A stretch of DNA of 15,037 nt from Geodermatophilaceae bacterium (GCA_013813215.1 JACCSC010000171.1:1-15037), one strand, 5' to 3'; counted from the stretch's first letter, positions 1-7,844 are shown. Program-made: numbers and translations. The notes: generated by a model not told the origin, from the sequence alone.

Positions 1-633
1 ACGCTGGTGCACGACGTGGCCACGCTGGCCGTCGACGCGCGGGTGGATCTCGACACGTTGCTGACCCGCCTGGACGAGAGCTGGGCCGAGCTGGACTTCG
101 GCGGTCCCTGGTACTCCCGGCACCAACGCGAGGCCGCACGGCAGATGCTCGAGCGGCTCCGGACCTGGTTGGCGGACAACCCGCGCACCCTGGTCGGTTG
201 CGAACTGGACTTCGAGGTGCCGGTGGGCCGGGTCGTCCTGCGAGGGCGGGTGGACCGGCTGGAGCGCGACGCGCAGGGACGGCTGGTCGTCGTCGACCTC
301 AAGACCGGCTCGACCCTGCCGAAGGCCGACGATCTGCCCGAGCACCCGCAGCTCGGCGCCTACCAGGTGGCCGTCGAACGCGGCGGTTTCGGGGACGCGG
401 GCGCCGTTTCCGGTGGCGCCGAGCTGCTCTACATCAAGAAGCGGAGCAAGGCCGACCGGCAGCCGGCGCTGGCCGAGTCCGCCGATCCGGCCTGGGCCGA
501 GCAGCTCGTGCGCCGGGTGGCCGACGGGATGGCGGCGGCGACGTTCGCGGCCACCGAGAATTCGTTCTGCCGGATGTGTCCGGTGGCCACGTCCTGCCCG
601 CTGCATGCGCGCGGCCGGCAGGTGACGCAGTGA
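1..633 (+). CDS. adnA: AdnA-type helicase-nuclease subunit, C-terminal nuclease domain (5' end outside window)
   Basis: Only the last ~210 codons of this gene are present; it is open at the left edge. The fragment is a RecB/AddB-like PD-(D/E)XK nuclease domain. It starts within the conserved helix carrying a histidine (LVHDVA, His at window codon 4). It then shows the catalytic D-x13-D-x-K pattern (GRVDR, D at codon 85; VVDLKTG, D99 and K101) and a helix resembling the QxxxY motif (PQLGAYQVAVE). The end has a C-x2-C-x5-C cluster (codons 190, 193, 199) of the kind that, with one upstream Cys, holds the 4Fe-4S cluster of AddB-type nucleases; that fourth Cys would lie outside the window. The stop overlaps the next gene's GTG by 4 nt, so the two are translationally coupled. 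Family knowledge: AdnA pairs with AdnB to resect double-strand breaks in actinobacteria. I assign AdnA rather than AdnB from gene order. Confidence 0.85.
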   Translation, partial: TLVHDVATLAVDARVDLDTLLTRLDESWAELDFGGPWYSRHQREAARQMLERLRTWLADNPRTLVGCELDFEVPVGRVVLRGRVDRLERDAQGRLVVVDLKTGSTLPKADDLPEHPQLGAYQVAVERGGFGDAGAVSGGAELLYIKKRSKADRQPALAESADPAWAEQLVRRVADGMAAATFAATENSFCRMCPVATSCPLHARGRQVTQ

Positions 634-3600
634 CGGCCGTCCAGGCCGCCGTGGGTGCCGCGGAGCTGGCCCGGCTGCTCGACCAGCCGCCGCCGACCGA
701 CGAGCAGGCCGCCGTGATCGAGGCGCCGCCCGGGCCGGGGCTCGTCGTGGCCGGCGCCGGCTCGGGCAAGACCGAGACGATGGCCGGGCGGGTCGTGTGG
801 CTGGTGGCCAACGGCCACGTGCGTCCCGAGCAGGTGCTCGGCCTGACGTTCACCCGCAAGGCCGCCGGTGAACTGGGCACCCGGATCGCTCACCGGGTGC
901 GGCAGCTCGCGGCGGCCGGTGTCGTCGGCGAGGAGGTGGTCCTCGGCGGCGAACCCACGGTGTCGACGTACCACGCCTACGCTGCCCGGATCGTGGCCGA
1001 GCACGGCGTCCGGCTGGGCGTCGAGCCCACATCACGGGTGCTGACCGATGCCGTCCGCTGGCAGTACGCCGCCCGGGTGGTGTCGGCGTACGACGGCGAG
1101 ATGAGCCACGTGACGGTCACCCCGTCGACGGTGACCGCCGAGCTGTTGGATCTGGCCGACGAGTTGGGCGAGCACTTCGTGACGCCGGAGGAGCTGCGCC
1201 GGTTCACCGAGCAGCTGGTCGCCGACGTCCACGCGCTGCCCGGCTCGGCCCGCAAGAGCGACCCGTACGCCGCGGTCAAGGGCGCGTTGGTCCGGCAGCA
1301 GGCCCGGCTGCAGCTGCTGCCGCTGGTCGAGGGCTACCTCGCGAGCAAGCAGGCCGGCGAGGCGATGGACTACGGCGACCAGATGGGAGTCGCGGCCCGG
1401 CTGGCCGCGAGCGTGCCGGAGATCGCACGGGTCGAGCGGGCCCGGTACGCCGCCGTCCTCCTCGATGAGTACCAGGACACCAGCCACTCCCAGCTCGTCC
1501 TGCTGTGCGGCCTGTTCGGCGACGGGCACCCGGTCACAGCCGTCGGCGACCCCTGCCAGTCGATCTACGGCTGGCGCGGGGCGAGCGCGGGCAGCCTGCA
1601 GCGGTTCCCGGAACACTTCCCGAGTGACGACGGCAGCCTGCTGCCCGCCCCGGCGCCGGTCCACCAACTGTCGACGAGCTGGCGCAACGACGGGCGGATC
1701 CTCGATCTCGCCAACTGGGTGTCCGAACCGTTGCGGCTCGAGGGCGCCGTCGTGCCGGTGCTGACCTCGCGGCCGGGGCGGGAGGCCGAGGGCTCGGTGC
1801 AGTGCGCTCTGCTGGAGACCGCGGAGGACGAGGCGCGCTGGCTGGCCGAGCGGTTGCGCGCGCTGTGGGCGGTCGAGCCCCGCCCGACCGTCGCCGTGCT
1901 GACCCGGCGCAGGTCCCAGCAGCGGCTGCTGGAAACTGCCTTTCGCGAGTCCGGCCTGCCGGTCGAGGTGCTGGGTCTGGGCGGTCTGCTGGACACGCCC
2001 GAGGTGCTCGACGTGGTGTCGACGTTGCGGGTGGCCGTCGACCCGAGCGCCGGGGATGCGCTGCTCCGGCTGCTGGGGGGTGCGCGCTGGCGGATCGGTC
2101 CGCGGGACCTGGTGGCGCTCGGTCGCCGGGCCCGCCAGCTGGCCGCGGCCGTCCGCGGGGCGGCTGTCGACCGCTCGCTCGCGGTCGACCCGGACATCGA
2201 AGGCAGCGTCGTCGACGCGCTGGACGACCTGGGGGATCCGGCGGCGTACTCGGCGGCGGGATACGTACGCCTCGGCGCGCTGCAGGCGGAGCTGCGCGCG
2301 CTGCGGCAACGGCTGGATCAACCGCTGCCCGACCTGTTGGCCGACATCGAGCGGACGATCGGGCTGGACGTGGAGGTCGCCGTACGCCGGCCCGCCGAGC
2401 AGGAACTCGCCCGAGGTCACCTGGACGCCTTTCTCGACATCGCCGCCGACTTCGCGACCGACCTGAGCGGGGAGGCGGCGGGTGGGCTGGTCGAGGCGTT
2501 CCTGAGCTACCTGCGAGCGGCCGAGGAGCACGAGCGTGGGCTGGAGGCCGGCGTCGTCGAGCGACACGCCCACGCGGTGCAGATCCTGACCGTGCACGGG
2601 GCCAAGGGCCTGGAGTGGGACGTCGTCGCCGTACCAGGCCTGACCAAGGACGTGTTCCCGTCGCGCGATGCCGGTGCTGACGTGTGGACGACCAAGCTGG
2701 GCATGCTGCCCTACCCGCTGCGCGGTGACAACGCGGACCTGCCGCGGTGGGAGGTCGCCCGCGCCAGCGACCAGAAGGACGCCGAGACCAGGCTCAAGGG
2801 GTTCAAGGCCGATGCCCGGGCCATCGGGTTGCGCGAGGAGCGGCGGCTGGCCTACGTCGCGTTCACCCGGGCTCGCGGCGTCCTGCTGTGCTCGGGGTAC
2901 TGGTGGGACGAGGCCAAGGGGGCTCGCGGGCCGTCCGACCTGCTAACCGAGGTCTTCGAGCACTGCTCGGCCGGCGGCGGGGCGGTGGGGGACTGGGAGA
3001 CGCCACCGGCCGACGGTGTAAGCAACCCGCGCAAGGCCGAGGTGCGCAGCGCGTCCTGGCCGGTGGACCCGCTCGGCGCACGCCGCGATGCGGTGACGTC
3101 GGCGGCCGATGCCGTCCGCGCGGCCGATGCCGCCGCCGAGCTGGGGGAGTGGGCCGTCGACCTGGAGCTGCTGCTCGAGGAGCGCTCGACCAGGGTGGGG
3201 GAGACAGCGGACGTCGCCGTACCAGCTCAGCTGTCCGTGTCGCAACTCGTGGCGCTGCGGCGGGACCCGGCGCGGTTGGCCGAGCACATCCGCCGCCCGA
3301 TGCCGTATCCGCCCGCGCCGCTGGCCCGGCGTGGGACGGCGTTCCACCTGTGGCTGGAGCAGCGCTTCGGCGCGGCCCGGTTGCTGGACCTCGACGAGCT
3401 GCCCGGCGCGAAGGATGCGGGGGCCGACGCCGACGACCTGCTGGTGCTGCGGGAGGCGTTCCTGGCCTCGGAGTGGGCGGATCGCACGCCGATCGAGGTG
3501 GAGGTGCCGTTCGACCTGCGGCTGGCCGGGTTGTCGTTGCGGGGGCGGATGGACGCCGTGTTCGTCGGCGCCGACGGACGGTACGACGTCGTGGACTGGA

Positions 3601-3812
3601 AGACCGGGCAGCCGCCGACCGGCGCCGACGCTCAGGCCGCCGCGGTGCAGCTGGCGGCGTACCGCCTGGCCTGGGCCGAGCTGGCCGGGGTCGCCCTGGA
3701 GCAGGTCAGCGCGGCGTTCCACTACGTCCGGCAGGATCGCACGGTCCGCCCGGCCGACCTGCTCGACGCTGCGGGCCTCCGTGCGCTGGTCGAGGGCCTG
3801 CCACTGGCGTAA
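630..3812 (+). CDS. adnB: AdnB-type UvrD/PcrA-like ATP-dependent helicase with C-terminal nuclease domain
   Basis: This 1060-residue protein is a superfamily 1A helicase fused to a RecB-type nuclease, about the size of mycobacterial AdnB. Visible motifs in order: Q motif (PTDEQAAVI, 22-30), Walker A (AGAGSGKT, 41-48), motif Ia (GLTFTRKAA, from 71), Walker B (AVLLDEYQDTS, D279/E280), motif III (AVGDPCQSIYGWRGAS, 304-319), motif V (ILTVHGAKGLEW, ~650-661) and motif VI (RRLAYVAFTRAR, 738-749). The nuclease domain has H906 in GTAFH and D975-x13-D989-x-K991, followed by AVQLAAYRLAW. Unlike AdnA, its C-terminus has no cysteine cluster. The GTG at 630 overlaps the adnA stop; the open frame extends further upstream but there encodes only an out-of-frame shadow of adnA. 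With AdnA it should form the ATP-driven end-resection machine of double-strand-break repair. It converges on the next gene with 4 nt between the two stop codons. Confidence 0.92.
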   Translation: MTAVQAAVGAAELARLLDQPPPTDEQAAVIEAPPGPGLVVAGAGSGKTETMAGRVVWLVANGHVRPEQVLGLTFTRKAAGELGTRIAHRVRQLAAAGVVGEEVVLGGEPTVSTYHAYAARIVAEHGVRLGVEPTSRVLTDAVRWQYAARVVSAYDGEMSHVTVTPSTVTAELLDLADELGEHFVTPEELRRFTEQLVADVHALPGSARKSDPYAAVKGALVRQQARLQLLPLVEGYLASKQAGEAMDYGDQMGVAARLAASVPEIARVERARYAAVLLDEYQDTSHSQLVLLCGLFGDGHPVTAVGDPCQSIYGWRGASAGSLQRFPEHFPSDDGSLLPAPAPVHQLSTSWRNDGRILDLANWVSEPLRLEGAVVPVLTSRPGREAEGSVQCALLETAEDEARWLAERLRALWAVEPRPTVAVLTRRRSQQRLLETAFRESGLPVEVLGLGGLLDTPEVLDVVSTLRVAVDPSAGDALLRLLGGARWRIGPRDLVALGRRARQLAAAVRGAAVDRSLAVDPDIEGSVVDALDDLGDPAAYSAAGYVRLGALQAELRALRQRLDQPLPDLLADIERTIGLDVEVAVRRPAEQELARGHLDAFLDIAADFATDLSGEAAGGLVEAFLSYLRAAEEHERGLEAGVVERHAHAVQILTVHGAKGLEWDVVAVPGLTKDVFPSRDAGADVWTTKLGMLPYPLRGDNADLPRWEVARASDQKDAETRLKGFKADARAIGLREERRLAYVAFTRARGVLLCSGYWWDEAKGARGPSDLLTEVFEHCSAGGGAVGDWETPPADGVSNPRKAEVRSASWPVDPLGARRDAVTSAADAVRAADAAAELGEWAVDLELLLEERSTRVGETADVAVPAQLSVSQLVALRRDPARLAEHIRRPMPYPPAPLARRGTAFHLWLEQRFGAARLLDLDELPGAKDAGADADDLLVLREAFLASEWADRTPIEVEVPFDLRLAGLSLRGRMDAVFVGADGRYDVVDWKTGQPPTGADAQAAAVQLAAYRLAWAELAGVALEQVSAAFHYVRQDRTVRPADLLDAAGLRALVEGLPLA

Positions 3813-3816
3813 TGCG

Positions 3817-4374
3817 TTAGGGCAGGGTCGGGTGGTCGGTCGGGTACAGGCCGACGACGAACCCGTACACCTGCTCGCCCTCCCTCGGCAGTTGGTTGAA
3901 CTCGTCGACGACCTGGAAGACGCGCTCCCAGAACTCCCTGGCCTGCTGACGGGAGACCCGGGCATACCGGTGCAGGGCGAACATGCGGTCGGCGCGGTAG
4001 GCGGGCATGGACTCGGCGGCGGCATCGGCCAGGAAGTTGGTCCACGGCAGCGCGGCCATCTGCTCCAGCGGGACCTGACCGACGAAGAAGACCCGGGCGG
4101 TGCGCCCGTAGAACCGCTCGTCGATCGCGCGCACCCGTCGCGTGCGCACCACGCGCAGCATCCCCGCGTCCACCAGCACCTTGACGTGGTGGGCCACCGT
4201 GCTCTTCGGACGCCCGATCGCACTGGCCAACTCGCTCACCGTCGCTGCCCGCTCGAGCAGCAGGTCGAGCACGGTCGAGCGCAACGGGTTGGCCATCGCC
4301 CGCAGCTCCACGGGGGTGGTCACCACGATCCTGTCCACCAGGTCGTAGTCGGGTAACTGGCTATTGATCGACAC
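3817..4374 (-). CDS. Winged-helix (ArsR-like HTH) transcriptional regulator
   Basis: A 185-residue DNA-binding protein. The N-terminal third is a winged helix: ELRAMANPLRSTVLDLLLERAATVSELASAIGRPKSTVAHHVKVLVDAGMLRVV begins near residue 23, with the helix-turn-helix at about 46-73 and an Arg-rich wing (RTRRVRAIDERFYG, ~77-90). The C-terminal half looks like a ligand or dimer domain without known metal-binding cysteines, so a small organic or stress signal is more likely than a metal; that is inference. It starts with GTG at 4374 and I see no Shine-Dalgarno sequence. It is divergent from the dienelactone-hydrolase-like gene, 62 nt away, and a 21-nt imperfect palindrome runs across that gene's -10 and into this start codon. 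The arrangement suggests the protein represses both itself and the neighbour. Confidence 0.85.
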   Translation of the reverse strand: MSINSQLPDYDLVDRIVVTTPVELRAMANPLRSTVLDLLLERAATVSELASAIGRPKSTVAHHVKVLVDAGMLRVVRTRRVRAIDERFYGRTARVFFVGQVPLEQMAALPWTNFLADAAAESMPAYRADRMFALHRYARVSRQQAREFWERVFQVVDEFNQLPREGEQVYGFVVGLYPTDHPTLP

Positions 4375-4393
4375 TATTGGATCATTCTATAGT
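4364..4393 (+). promoter_or_regulatory. Sigma70-type promoter of the dienelactone-hydrolase-like gene
   Basis: A -35 box TTGATC (4364-4369) and a -10 box TATAGT (4388-4393) are 18 nt apart on the plus strand. Transcription would start near 4400 and give a leader of about 37 nt before the ATG at 4437. The area is clearly AT-richer than its surroundings. The -35 lies inside the 5' codons of the divergent regulator. This is a sequence match only; no start site is known. Confidence 0.55.
4373..4393. promoter_or_regulatory. Candidate operator: 21-nt imperfect palindrome
   Basis: ACTAT at 4373-4377 is mirrored by ATAGT at 4389-4393. Eight of the ten base-pair positions around the centre at 4383 are symmetric. 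A dyad of this size suits a winged-helix dimer. It covers the -10 of the plus-strand promoter and two bases of the regulator's GTG, so one bound dimer could block both genes. TGGATC also occurs twice, at 4378-4383 and 4396-4401. Binding by the adjacent regulator is inferred from position. Confidence 0.5.
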
Positions 4394-4436
4394 TCTGGAT
4401 CGTTGGGCACCCGCCGTCAAGACGAGGAGTGTAGAG

Positions 4437-5012
4437 ATGGCCGAGGTACTGCTCTTCCACCACGCGCTGGGGTTGACCCCGGGCGTGGTCGCGTTCGCCG
4501 ACGAGCTGCGCCGCGCCGGCCACACCGTGCACACGCCCGACCTGTTCGACGGCCGCATCTTCGACACCATCGAGGAGGGGGTCGGGTACGCTGGCGAGGT
4601 CGGCTTCGGCGAGGTGATCCAACGCGGCGTCCGAGCCGCCGAGCAGCTGCCCGCTGAGCTGGTGTACGCCGGGTTCTCCCTCGGCGTGCTCCCGGCGCAG
4701 AACCTGGCGCAGACGCGGGCCGGTGCACGTGGTGCGCTCCTTCTCTATTCCTGTGTGCCGATGTCGGAGTTCGGCTCCACCTGGCCCGACGGTGTCCCGG
4801 TCCAGATCCACGGGATGGACGCCGACCCGTACTTCATCGACGACGGCGACATCGACGCCGCCCGCGCCCTCGTGGCCGAGGCCGACGACGCCGAGCTGTT
4901 CCTCTACGCCGGCGACCAGCACTACTTCGCCGACAGCACGCTGCCGTCCTACGACGCGGACGCCGCGGGGCTGCTGACCCAGCGGGTGCTCACCTTCCTC
5001 GGCGCGCGGTAG
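4437..5012 (+). CDS. Dienelactone hydrolase family alpha/beta hydrolase
   Basis: A 191-residue single-domain alpha/beta hydrolase, somewhat shorter than classical dienelactone hydrolases. It opens with the family-like strand and loop EVLLFHHALGLTPGV, followed by FADELRRAGHTVHTPDLFDG. The nucleophile elbow is GFSLG (Ser81). The acid is probably D128 or D130 in HGMDADPYF, and the histidine is H162 in GDQHYF. Classical dienelactone hydrolases have Cys at the elbow; serine here suggests an esterase-like member whose substrate is unknown. ATG at 4437 is chosen because GAGGAG (4424-4429) sits 7 nt upstream and the homologous fold begins immediately after it. The gene is divergent from a winged-helix regulator and its promoter overlaps a palindrome, so inducible expression is likely. 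It has no signal peptide, so it should be cytosolic. Confidence 0.85.
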   Translation: MAEVLLFHHALGLTPGVVAFADELRRAGHTVHTPDLFDGRIFDTIEEGVGYAGEVGFGEVIQRGVRAAEQLPAELVYAGFSLGVLPAQNLAQTRAGARGALLLYSCVPMSEFGSTWPDGVPVQIHGMDADPYFIDDGDIDAARALVAEADDAELFLYAGDQHYFADSTLPSYDADAAGLLTQRVLTFLGAR

Positions 5013-5017
5013 TCGAG

Positions 5018-5045
5018 CGTCGGGTCGCCGCGGTGACGGCCGACG
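5018..5045. terminator. Candidate bidirectional hairpin between convergent genes
   Basis: CGTCGG (5018-5023) pairs with CCGACG (5040-5045). Inside it, GTCGC (5024-5028) pairs with GTGAC (5033-5037), including one G-T pair and a 4-nt loop. GG at 5038-5039 would bulge. The stem fills the 37-nt gap between two convergent stop codons and has no T tract, as is common for actinobacterial terminators. Function is inferred from position. Confidence 0.35.
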
Positions 5046-5049
5046 AGCC

Positions 5050-6039
5050 TCAGGCCCCGACGGTGTCCATGGCCTCGGCCAGCAGGCTGACCGAACGCAG
5101 CCGACCGTCGACGGTCGACGAGTGGTGGGCCACCATCAGTTCGTCGGCGTCGGCGAGCTCGCTGAACCGGTCGAGGTAGTCCCGGACCTGCGGTGGGGCG
5201 CCGACGGCGGAGTAGGTCATCATCTGGTCCACCTGCGCACCGCCCCCCGCGGCGAGCAGCTGCTCGGCCTCAGCGTCGGTCAGGGTCCGGCCGCGTCCGA
5301 ACATCGCCGCGGCGCGGGCTCGGCGTACGGCATGAAGTTGTTCGCGAGCCACTTCGGCAGTGTCGGCGACGATCACGTTGACCCCGGCAATGACGTGTGG
5401 CCGGTCCAGCTGCTCGGACGGGCAGAACTCCCGCCGGTACGCCGCGACCGCAGCCTCCAGCGCCTGCGGAGCGAAGTGGGAGGCGAAGGCGTAGGGCAGG
5501 CCGAGTGCCGCGGCCAGCGTCGCTCCGAACAGCGACGAGCCCAGGATGTAGAGCGGCACGCGCGACCCCTTGCCGGGGATGGCGTCGACGCCAGGGACCC
5601 GGGACTCGCCAGCCAGGTAGGCCTGCAGCTCCAGGACGTCCTGGGGGAAGGTGTCGCTTGCGCCCAGGTCGCGGCGCAGCGCGTACATCGTGGTGCGGTC
5701 CGTGCCCGGAGCGCGGCCGAGCCCGAGGTCGATGCGGCCGGGATACATGGCCTCGAGCGTGCCGAACTGTTCGGCGATCGTCAGCGGGGCGTGGTTGGGC
5801 AGCATGACTCCGCCGGCCCCCAGCCTGATCCGGCGGGTGTGGGCGCCGACGTGCGCGATCAGCACGCTGGTCGCCGACGACGCGATGCCCGGCATGTTGT
5901 GGTGCTCGGCGTACCAGACCCGTCGGTAACCGTGCTCCTCGGCGCGCTGGGCCAGGGCGACGCTGGCCGCGATGCTGTCACCGAAGGTCTCCCCGCGAGC
6001 AACAGGAACCAGGTCGAGGACGGAAAGCGGGATGGCCAT
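5050..6039 (-). CDS. LLM-class flavin-dependent oxidoreductase (luciferase-like monooxygenase, MsnO8-like)
   Basis: This 329-residue protein is full length for the luciferase-like TIM-barrel monooxygenases that use reduced FMN or F420 to oxidise small organic substrates. Signature segments are PLSVLDLVPVARG at the N-terminus, WYAEHHN (42-48), RIRLGAGGVMLPNHAPLTIAEQFGTLEAMYPGRIDLGLGRAPGTD (71-114), and a C-terminal MTYSAVGAPPQVRDYLDRF stretch typical of the group often named MsnO8-like. ATG at 6039 has GAAAGGG seven nt upstream (6047-6053). The gene follows the GNAT gene on the same strand after 44 nt, so they may share a transcript. The substrate cannot be deduced, and whether the cofactor is FMN or F420 is not clear from the sequence. 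Confidence 0.88.
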   Translation of the reverse strand: MAIPLSVLDLVPVARGETFGDSIAASVALAQRAEEHGYRRVWYAEHHNMPGIASSATSVLIAHVGAHTRRIRLGAGGVMLPNHAPLTIAEQFGTLEAMYPGRIDLGLGRAPGTDRTTMYALRRDLGASDTFPQDVLELQAYLAGESRVPGVDAIPGKGSRVPLYILGSSLFGATLAAALGLPYAFASHFAPQALEAAVAAYRREFCPSEQLDRPHVIAGVNVIVADTAEVAREQLHAVRRARAAAMFGRGRTLTDAEAEQLLAAGGGAQVDQMMTYSAVGAPPQVRDYLDRFSELADADELMVAHHSSTVDGRLRSVSLLAEAMDTVGA

Positions 6040-6083
6040 GGCCCGACCCTTTCACCGCGGCTTCGACATCGTGGGATCCGCGC

Positions 6084-6872
6084 TCACCGTTCCCTCCGCC
6101 GGAGAAGTTCCAGGGTCTCGCCGGTCCGTTGGGCGCCGATCCCCTCGAGCAGGGCCACCGAGGCGACGTTCGTCGCGTCGGCCTCGGCCGCGACCGATGT
6201 GACGCCGCGCTCGTGCAACGGGAGGAAGGCCGCGCCCAGCAGCGCGCGAGCCAGACCACGTCGGCGGTACGGCGGCGCGACCCCGATCAGACCGAGCCGC
6301 GCGTGGCGGGGGTGGTTCCAGACCCGCACCAACCCGGCGAACGTCTCCCGGGCGTCGTCCACCGCCACCAGGTACGTCGCGGGATCGAAGTACCGCTCGT
6401 CGAACGTGTGCTCTCGGAACTCGGCCGGATCGTTGACCCACCCCTCCGTCCCGGGCACGTCGGCCCGCAGCGCGTTGTCCAGTTCCCGGAGCCGGTTCTC
6501 CTCGGCCGCGTCGGCCGAGAGCAACACGATCCCCGGCGGTAGAACATCGCCGAGCCCGGTGATCGCCGGATCGACCGGCACTGCGTACAGGATCTCCCGA
6601 CGGGCGACGGCGAAGCCCAGCCGACGCCACCGGTCCAAGCCGGGCCCGTCGTCGCCGCTGAGGTTCGTGTACAGGTCCTGACGCAGGTCGTCGGACACCG
6701 CGCTGAGCAGCGGCGCGTAGGCGGCCTCGTCCCAGGTGTCGATCGAGACGAACCAGCGTCGGTCCGGACGGCAGACGGCGTACGCGCTGGCCGTGCACTC
6801 GCCATCGTCGATCAGGTTCCAGGTGGCGGTTCGCATCAACCGGACGACTGTTCCGGCGGCAAGCGCGGTCAT
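6084..6872 (-). CDS. GNAT family N-acetyltransferase (tandem-domain type)
   Basis: The 262-residue protein has a clear GNAT fold in its C-terminal half. TYLVAVDDARETFAGLVRVWNHPRHARLGLIGVAPPYRRRGLARALLGAAF contains the acetyl-CoA loop (YRRRGLARALL, about 202-212), followed by VTSVAAEADATNVASVALLEGIGAQRTGETLEL, the usual motif B region. The N-terminal ~100 residues end in DRWRRLGFAVARREILYAVPV, which resembles the end of a second, degenerate GNAT domain; mycothiol-synthase-type enzymes have such tandem domains. No substrate can be assigned. A TAGCGT box lies six nt upstream of ATG 6872 and there is no Shine-Dalgarno sequence, so the mRNA may be leaderless. The flavin monooxygenase gene lies 44 nt downstream. 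Confidence 0.82.
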   Translation of the reverse strand: MTALAAGTVVRLMRTATWNLIDDGECTASAYAVCRPDRRWFVSIDTWDEAAYAPLLSAVSDDLRQDLYTNLSGDDGPGLDRWRRLGFAVARREILYAVPVDPAITGLGDVLPPGIVLLSADAAEENRLRELDNALRADVPGTEGWVNDPAEFREHTFDERYFDPATYLVAVDDARETFAGLVRVWNHPRHARLGLIGVAPPYRRRGLARALLGAAFLPLHERGVTSVAAEADATNVASVALLEGIGAQRTGETLELLRRRER

Positions 6873-6878
6873 CGCGCC

Positions 6879-6884
6879 ACGCTA
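6879..6884 (-). promoter_or_regulatory. Candidate -10 box of a leaderless promoter (GNAT gene)
   Basis: On the minus strand TAGCGT ends six nt before the ATG at 6872. This matches the actinobacterial TAnnnT -10 consensus at a spacing that would start transcription at or next to the A of the start codon. No convincing -35 is seen. The same hexamer sits seven nt before the next upstream minus-strand gene. Confidence 0.4.
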
Positions 6885-6921
6885 GGGCGGGCCGGTGGAA
6901 CGGCGTACCGACTTACCTCGA

Positions 6922-7758
6922 TCAGCCCAAGGCGAGGCGGTCGAGGATCGCCTCGGTCAGCACATCGGGCGCCTGTTCCGGGATCCAGTGCGAGATGCCG
7001 TCCAGCTCGACGAAGCGGTAGTCCGCGGCGACGTACTCACCGCTCCGTTCGGCGCCCGAGCGCGCAAGCGCCGCGTCCCCGCTGCTCCACACGTACGTCG
7101 TCGGCACGCTGAGGGGCTCGAGGTCCGGACCTCGCCGTACGCCGTCGAACGCGGCCCGGTACCAGTTCAACGCCGCGGTCAGCGCGCCCGGTTCGGACAG
7201 CGTCGTGACGTAGTGCTCGATCGCGTCCTCCGCCAGCGAACCACCGGCGAACATCCGCCGGAACCGGCGGGCGTCCTCGGCCAGCAACGCGTCCTCCGCC
7301 TTGCCCTCCAGCAGGAACAGCTTGATGTAGGAACCTTTCTGCTGCTGCTCGGGGTCGTGGCGCATCGCCCAGCCGTACGCCTTGGGGTGCGGCACGGACA
7401 CCGCGGTCAGCGTGCGCACGCGGTCGGGGTGCCAGGACGCCAGCAGCCATCCGACGTTCGCCCCCCAGTCGTGCCCCACGACGTCGACCTGGTCGAGACC
7501 GAGGGCGTCGAGGATCCCAACGGCGTCGGCGACGATGGCGTCCATGCGGTACGCCGCAACGCCGACCGGCCGCGCCGACGGGGAGTAGCCACGCTGGTCG
7601 GGCGCCAGGCAACGGTAACCGGAGGCCGCGAGCCGTGTCGCGACCGCGTCCCACGAGCGCGAGGTCTGCGGGAACCCGTGCAGCAGCAGCACGGGCCGCC
7701 CGTCCGCGGGTCCAGTCTCGCGGACGTCGAACGAGAACTCGCCCACAGCGATCCGCAT
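6922..7758 (-). CDS. Alpha/beta hydrolase, epoxide hydrolase-like
   Basis: A 278-residue protein of normal length for a soluble epoxide hydrolase or haloalkane dehalogenase-like enzyme. The oxyanion motif is HGFP (27-30). The nucleophile elbow is GHDWGA (95-100) with Asp97 instead of serine, which indicates a covalent alkyl-enzyme mechanism. The remaining triad is probably D228 (SSGDAAL) and H257 (GISHWIPEQAP). The lid carries NWYRAAF, whose tyrosine (Y200) may serve in epoxide ring opening. The open frame continues upstream to 8007, but the family starts at MRIAVGEFSFDVRE, so ATG 7758 is preferred. A TAGCGT box seven nt upstream supports that start. The gene is divergent from the potassium channel. 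Substrate unknown; fluoroacetate-dehalogenase-like activity is an alternative. Confidence 0.88.
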   Translation of the reverse strand: MRIAVGEFSFDVRETGPADGRPVLLLHGFPQTSRSWDAVATRLAASGYRCLAPDQRGYSPSARPVGVAAYRMDAIVADAVGILDALGLDQVDVVGHDWGANVGWLLASWHPDRVRTLTAVSVPHPKAYGWAMRHDPEQQQKGSYIKLFLLEGKAEDALLAEDARRFRRMFAGGSLAEDAIEHYVTTLSEPGALTAALNWYRAAFDGVRRGPDLEPLSVPTTYVWSSGDAALARSGAERSGEYVAADYRFVELDGISHWIPEQAPDVLTEAILDRLALG

Positions 7759-7765
7759 GCAGCCG

Positions 7766-7771
7766 ACGCTA
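7766..7771 (-). promoter_or_regulatory. Candidate -10 box of a leaderless promoter (alpha/beta hydrolase)
   Basis: Minus-strand TAGCGT lies seven nt before ATG 7758. No Shine-Dalgarno sequence of the usual kind precedes that ATG. The box fits TAnnnT with transcription starting at the ATG. It is the same hexamer as at 6879-6884. No clear -35 was found. Confidence 0.4.
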
Positions 7772-7844
7772 CCCAGCCCGTCGAGGGCCGGCGAAACACC
7801 TGACCAGTCAGGCCAACGTGCGCGCCCGCGGGCCGTTGCGGGCA

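Noticed and set aside
198..629. Upstream extension of adnB by 144 codons
   Set aside because: It overlaps adnA in another frame and encodes low-complexity Arg/Gly/Ala sequence. GTG 630 fits the overlap and the family N-terminus.
1032..2597. 521-codon open frame on the minus strand inside adnB, and similar long frames at 2943-4223 and 9872-11773
   Set aside because: They lie opposite strongly supported genes, are Arg/Pro/Gln-rich with no recognisable domain, and are expected from the high GC at third codon positions.
3813..3816. A terminator between adnB and the minus-strand regulator
   Set aside because: The stops are only 4 nt apart and no hairpin was found at the junction; any termination must lie within the neighbouring gene.
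4385..4420. Minus-strand promoter for the regulator at 3817-4374 (TTGACG at 4415-4420 with TATAGA at 4385-4390)
   Set aside because: The spacing is about 24 nt, too long for a standard promoter. Another box may serve, so none was annotated.
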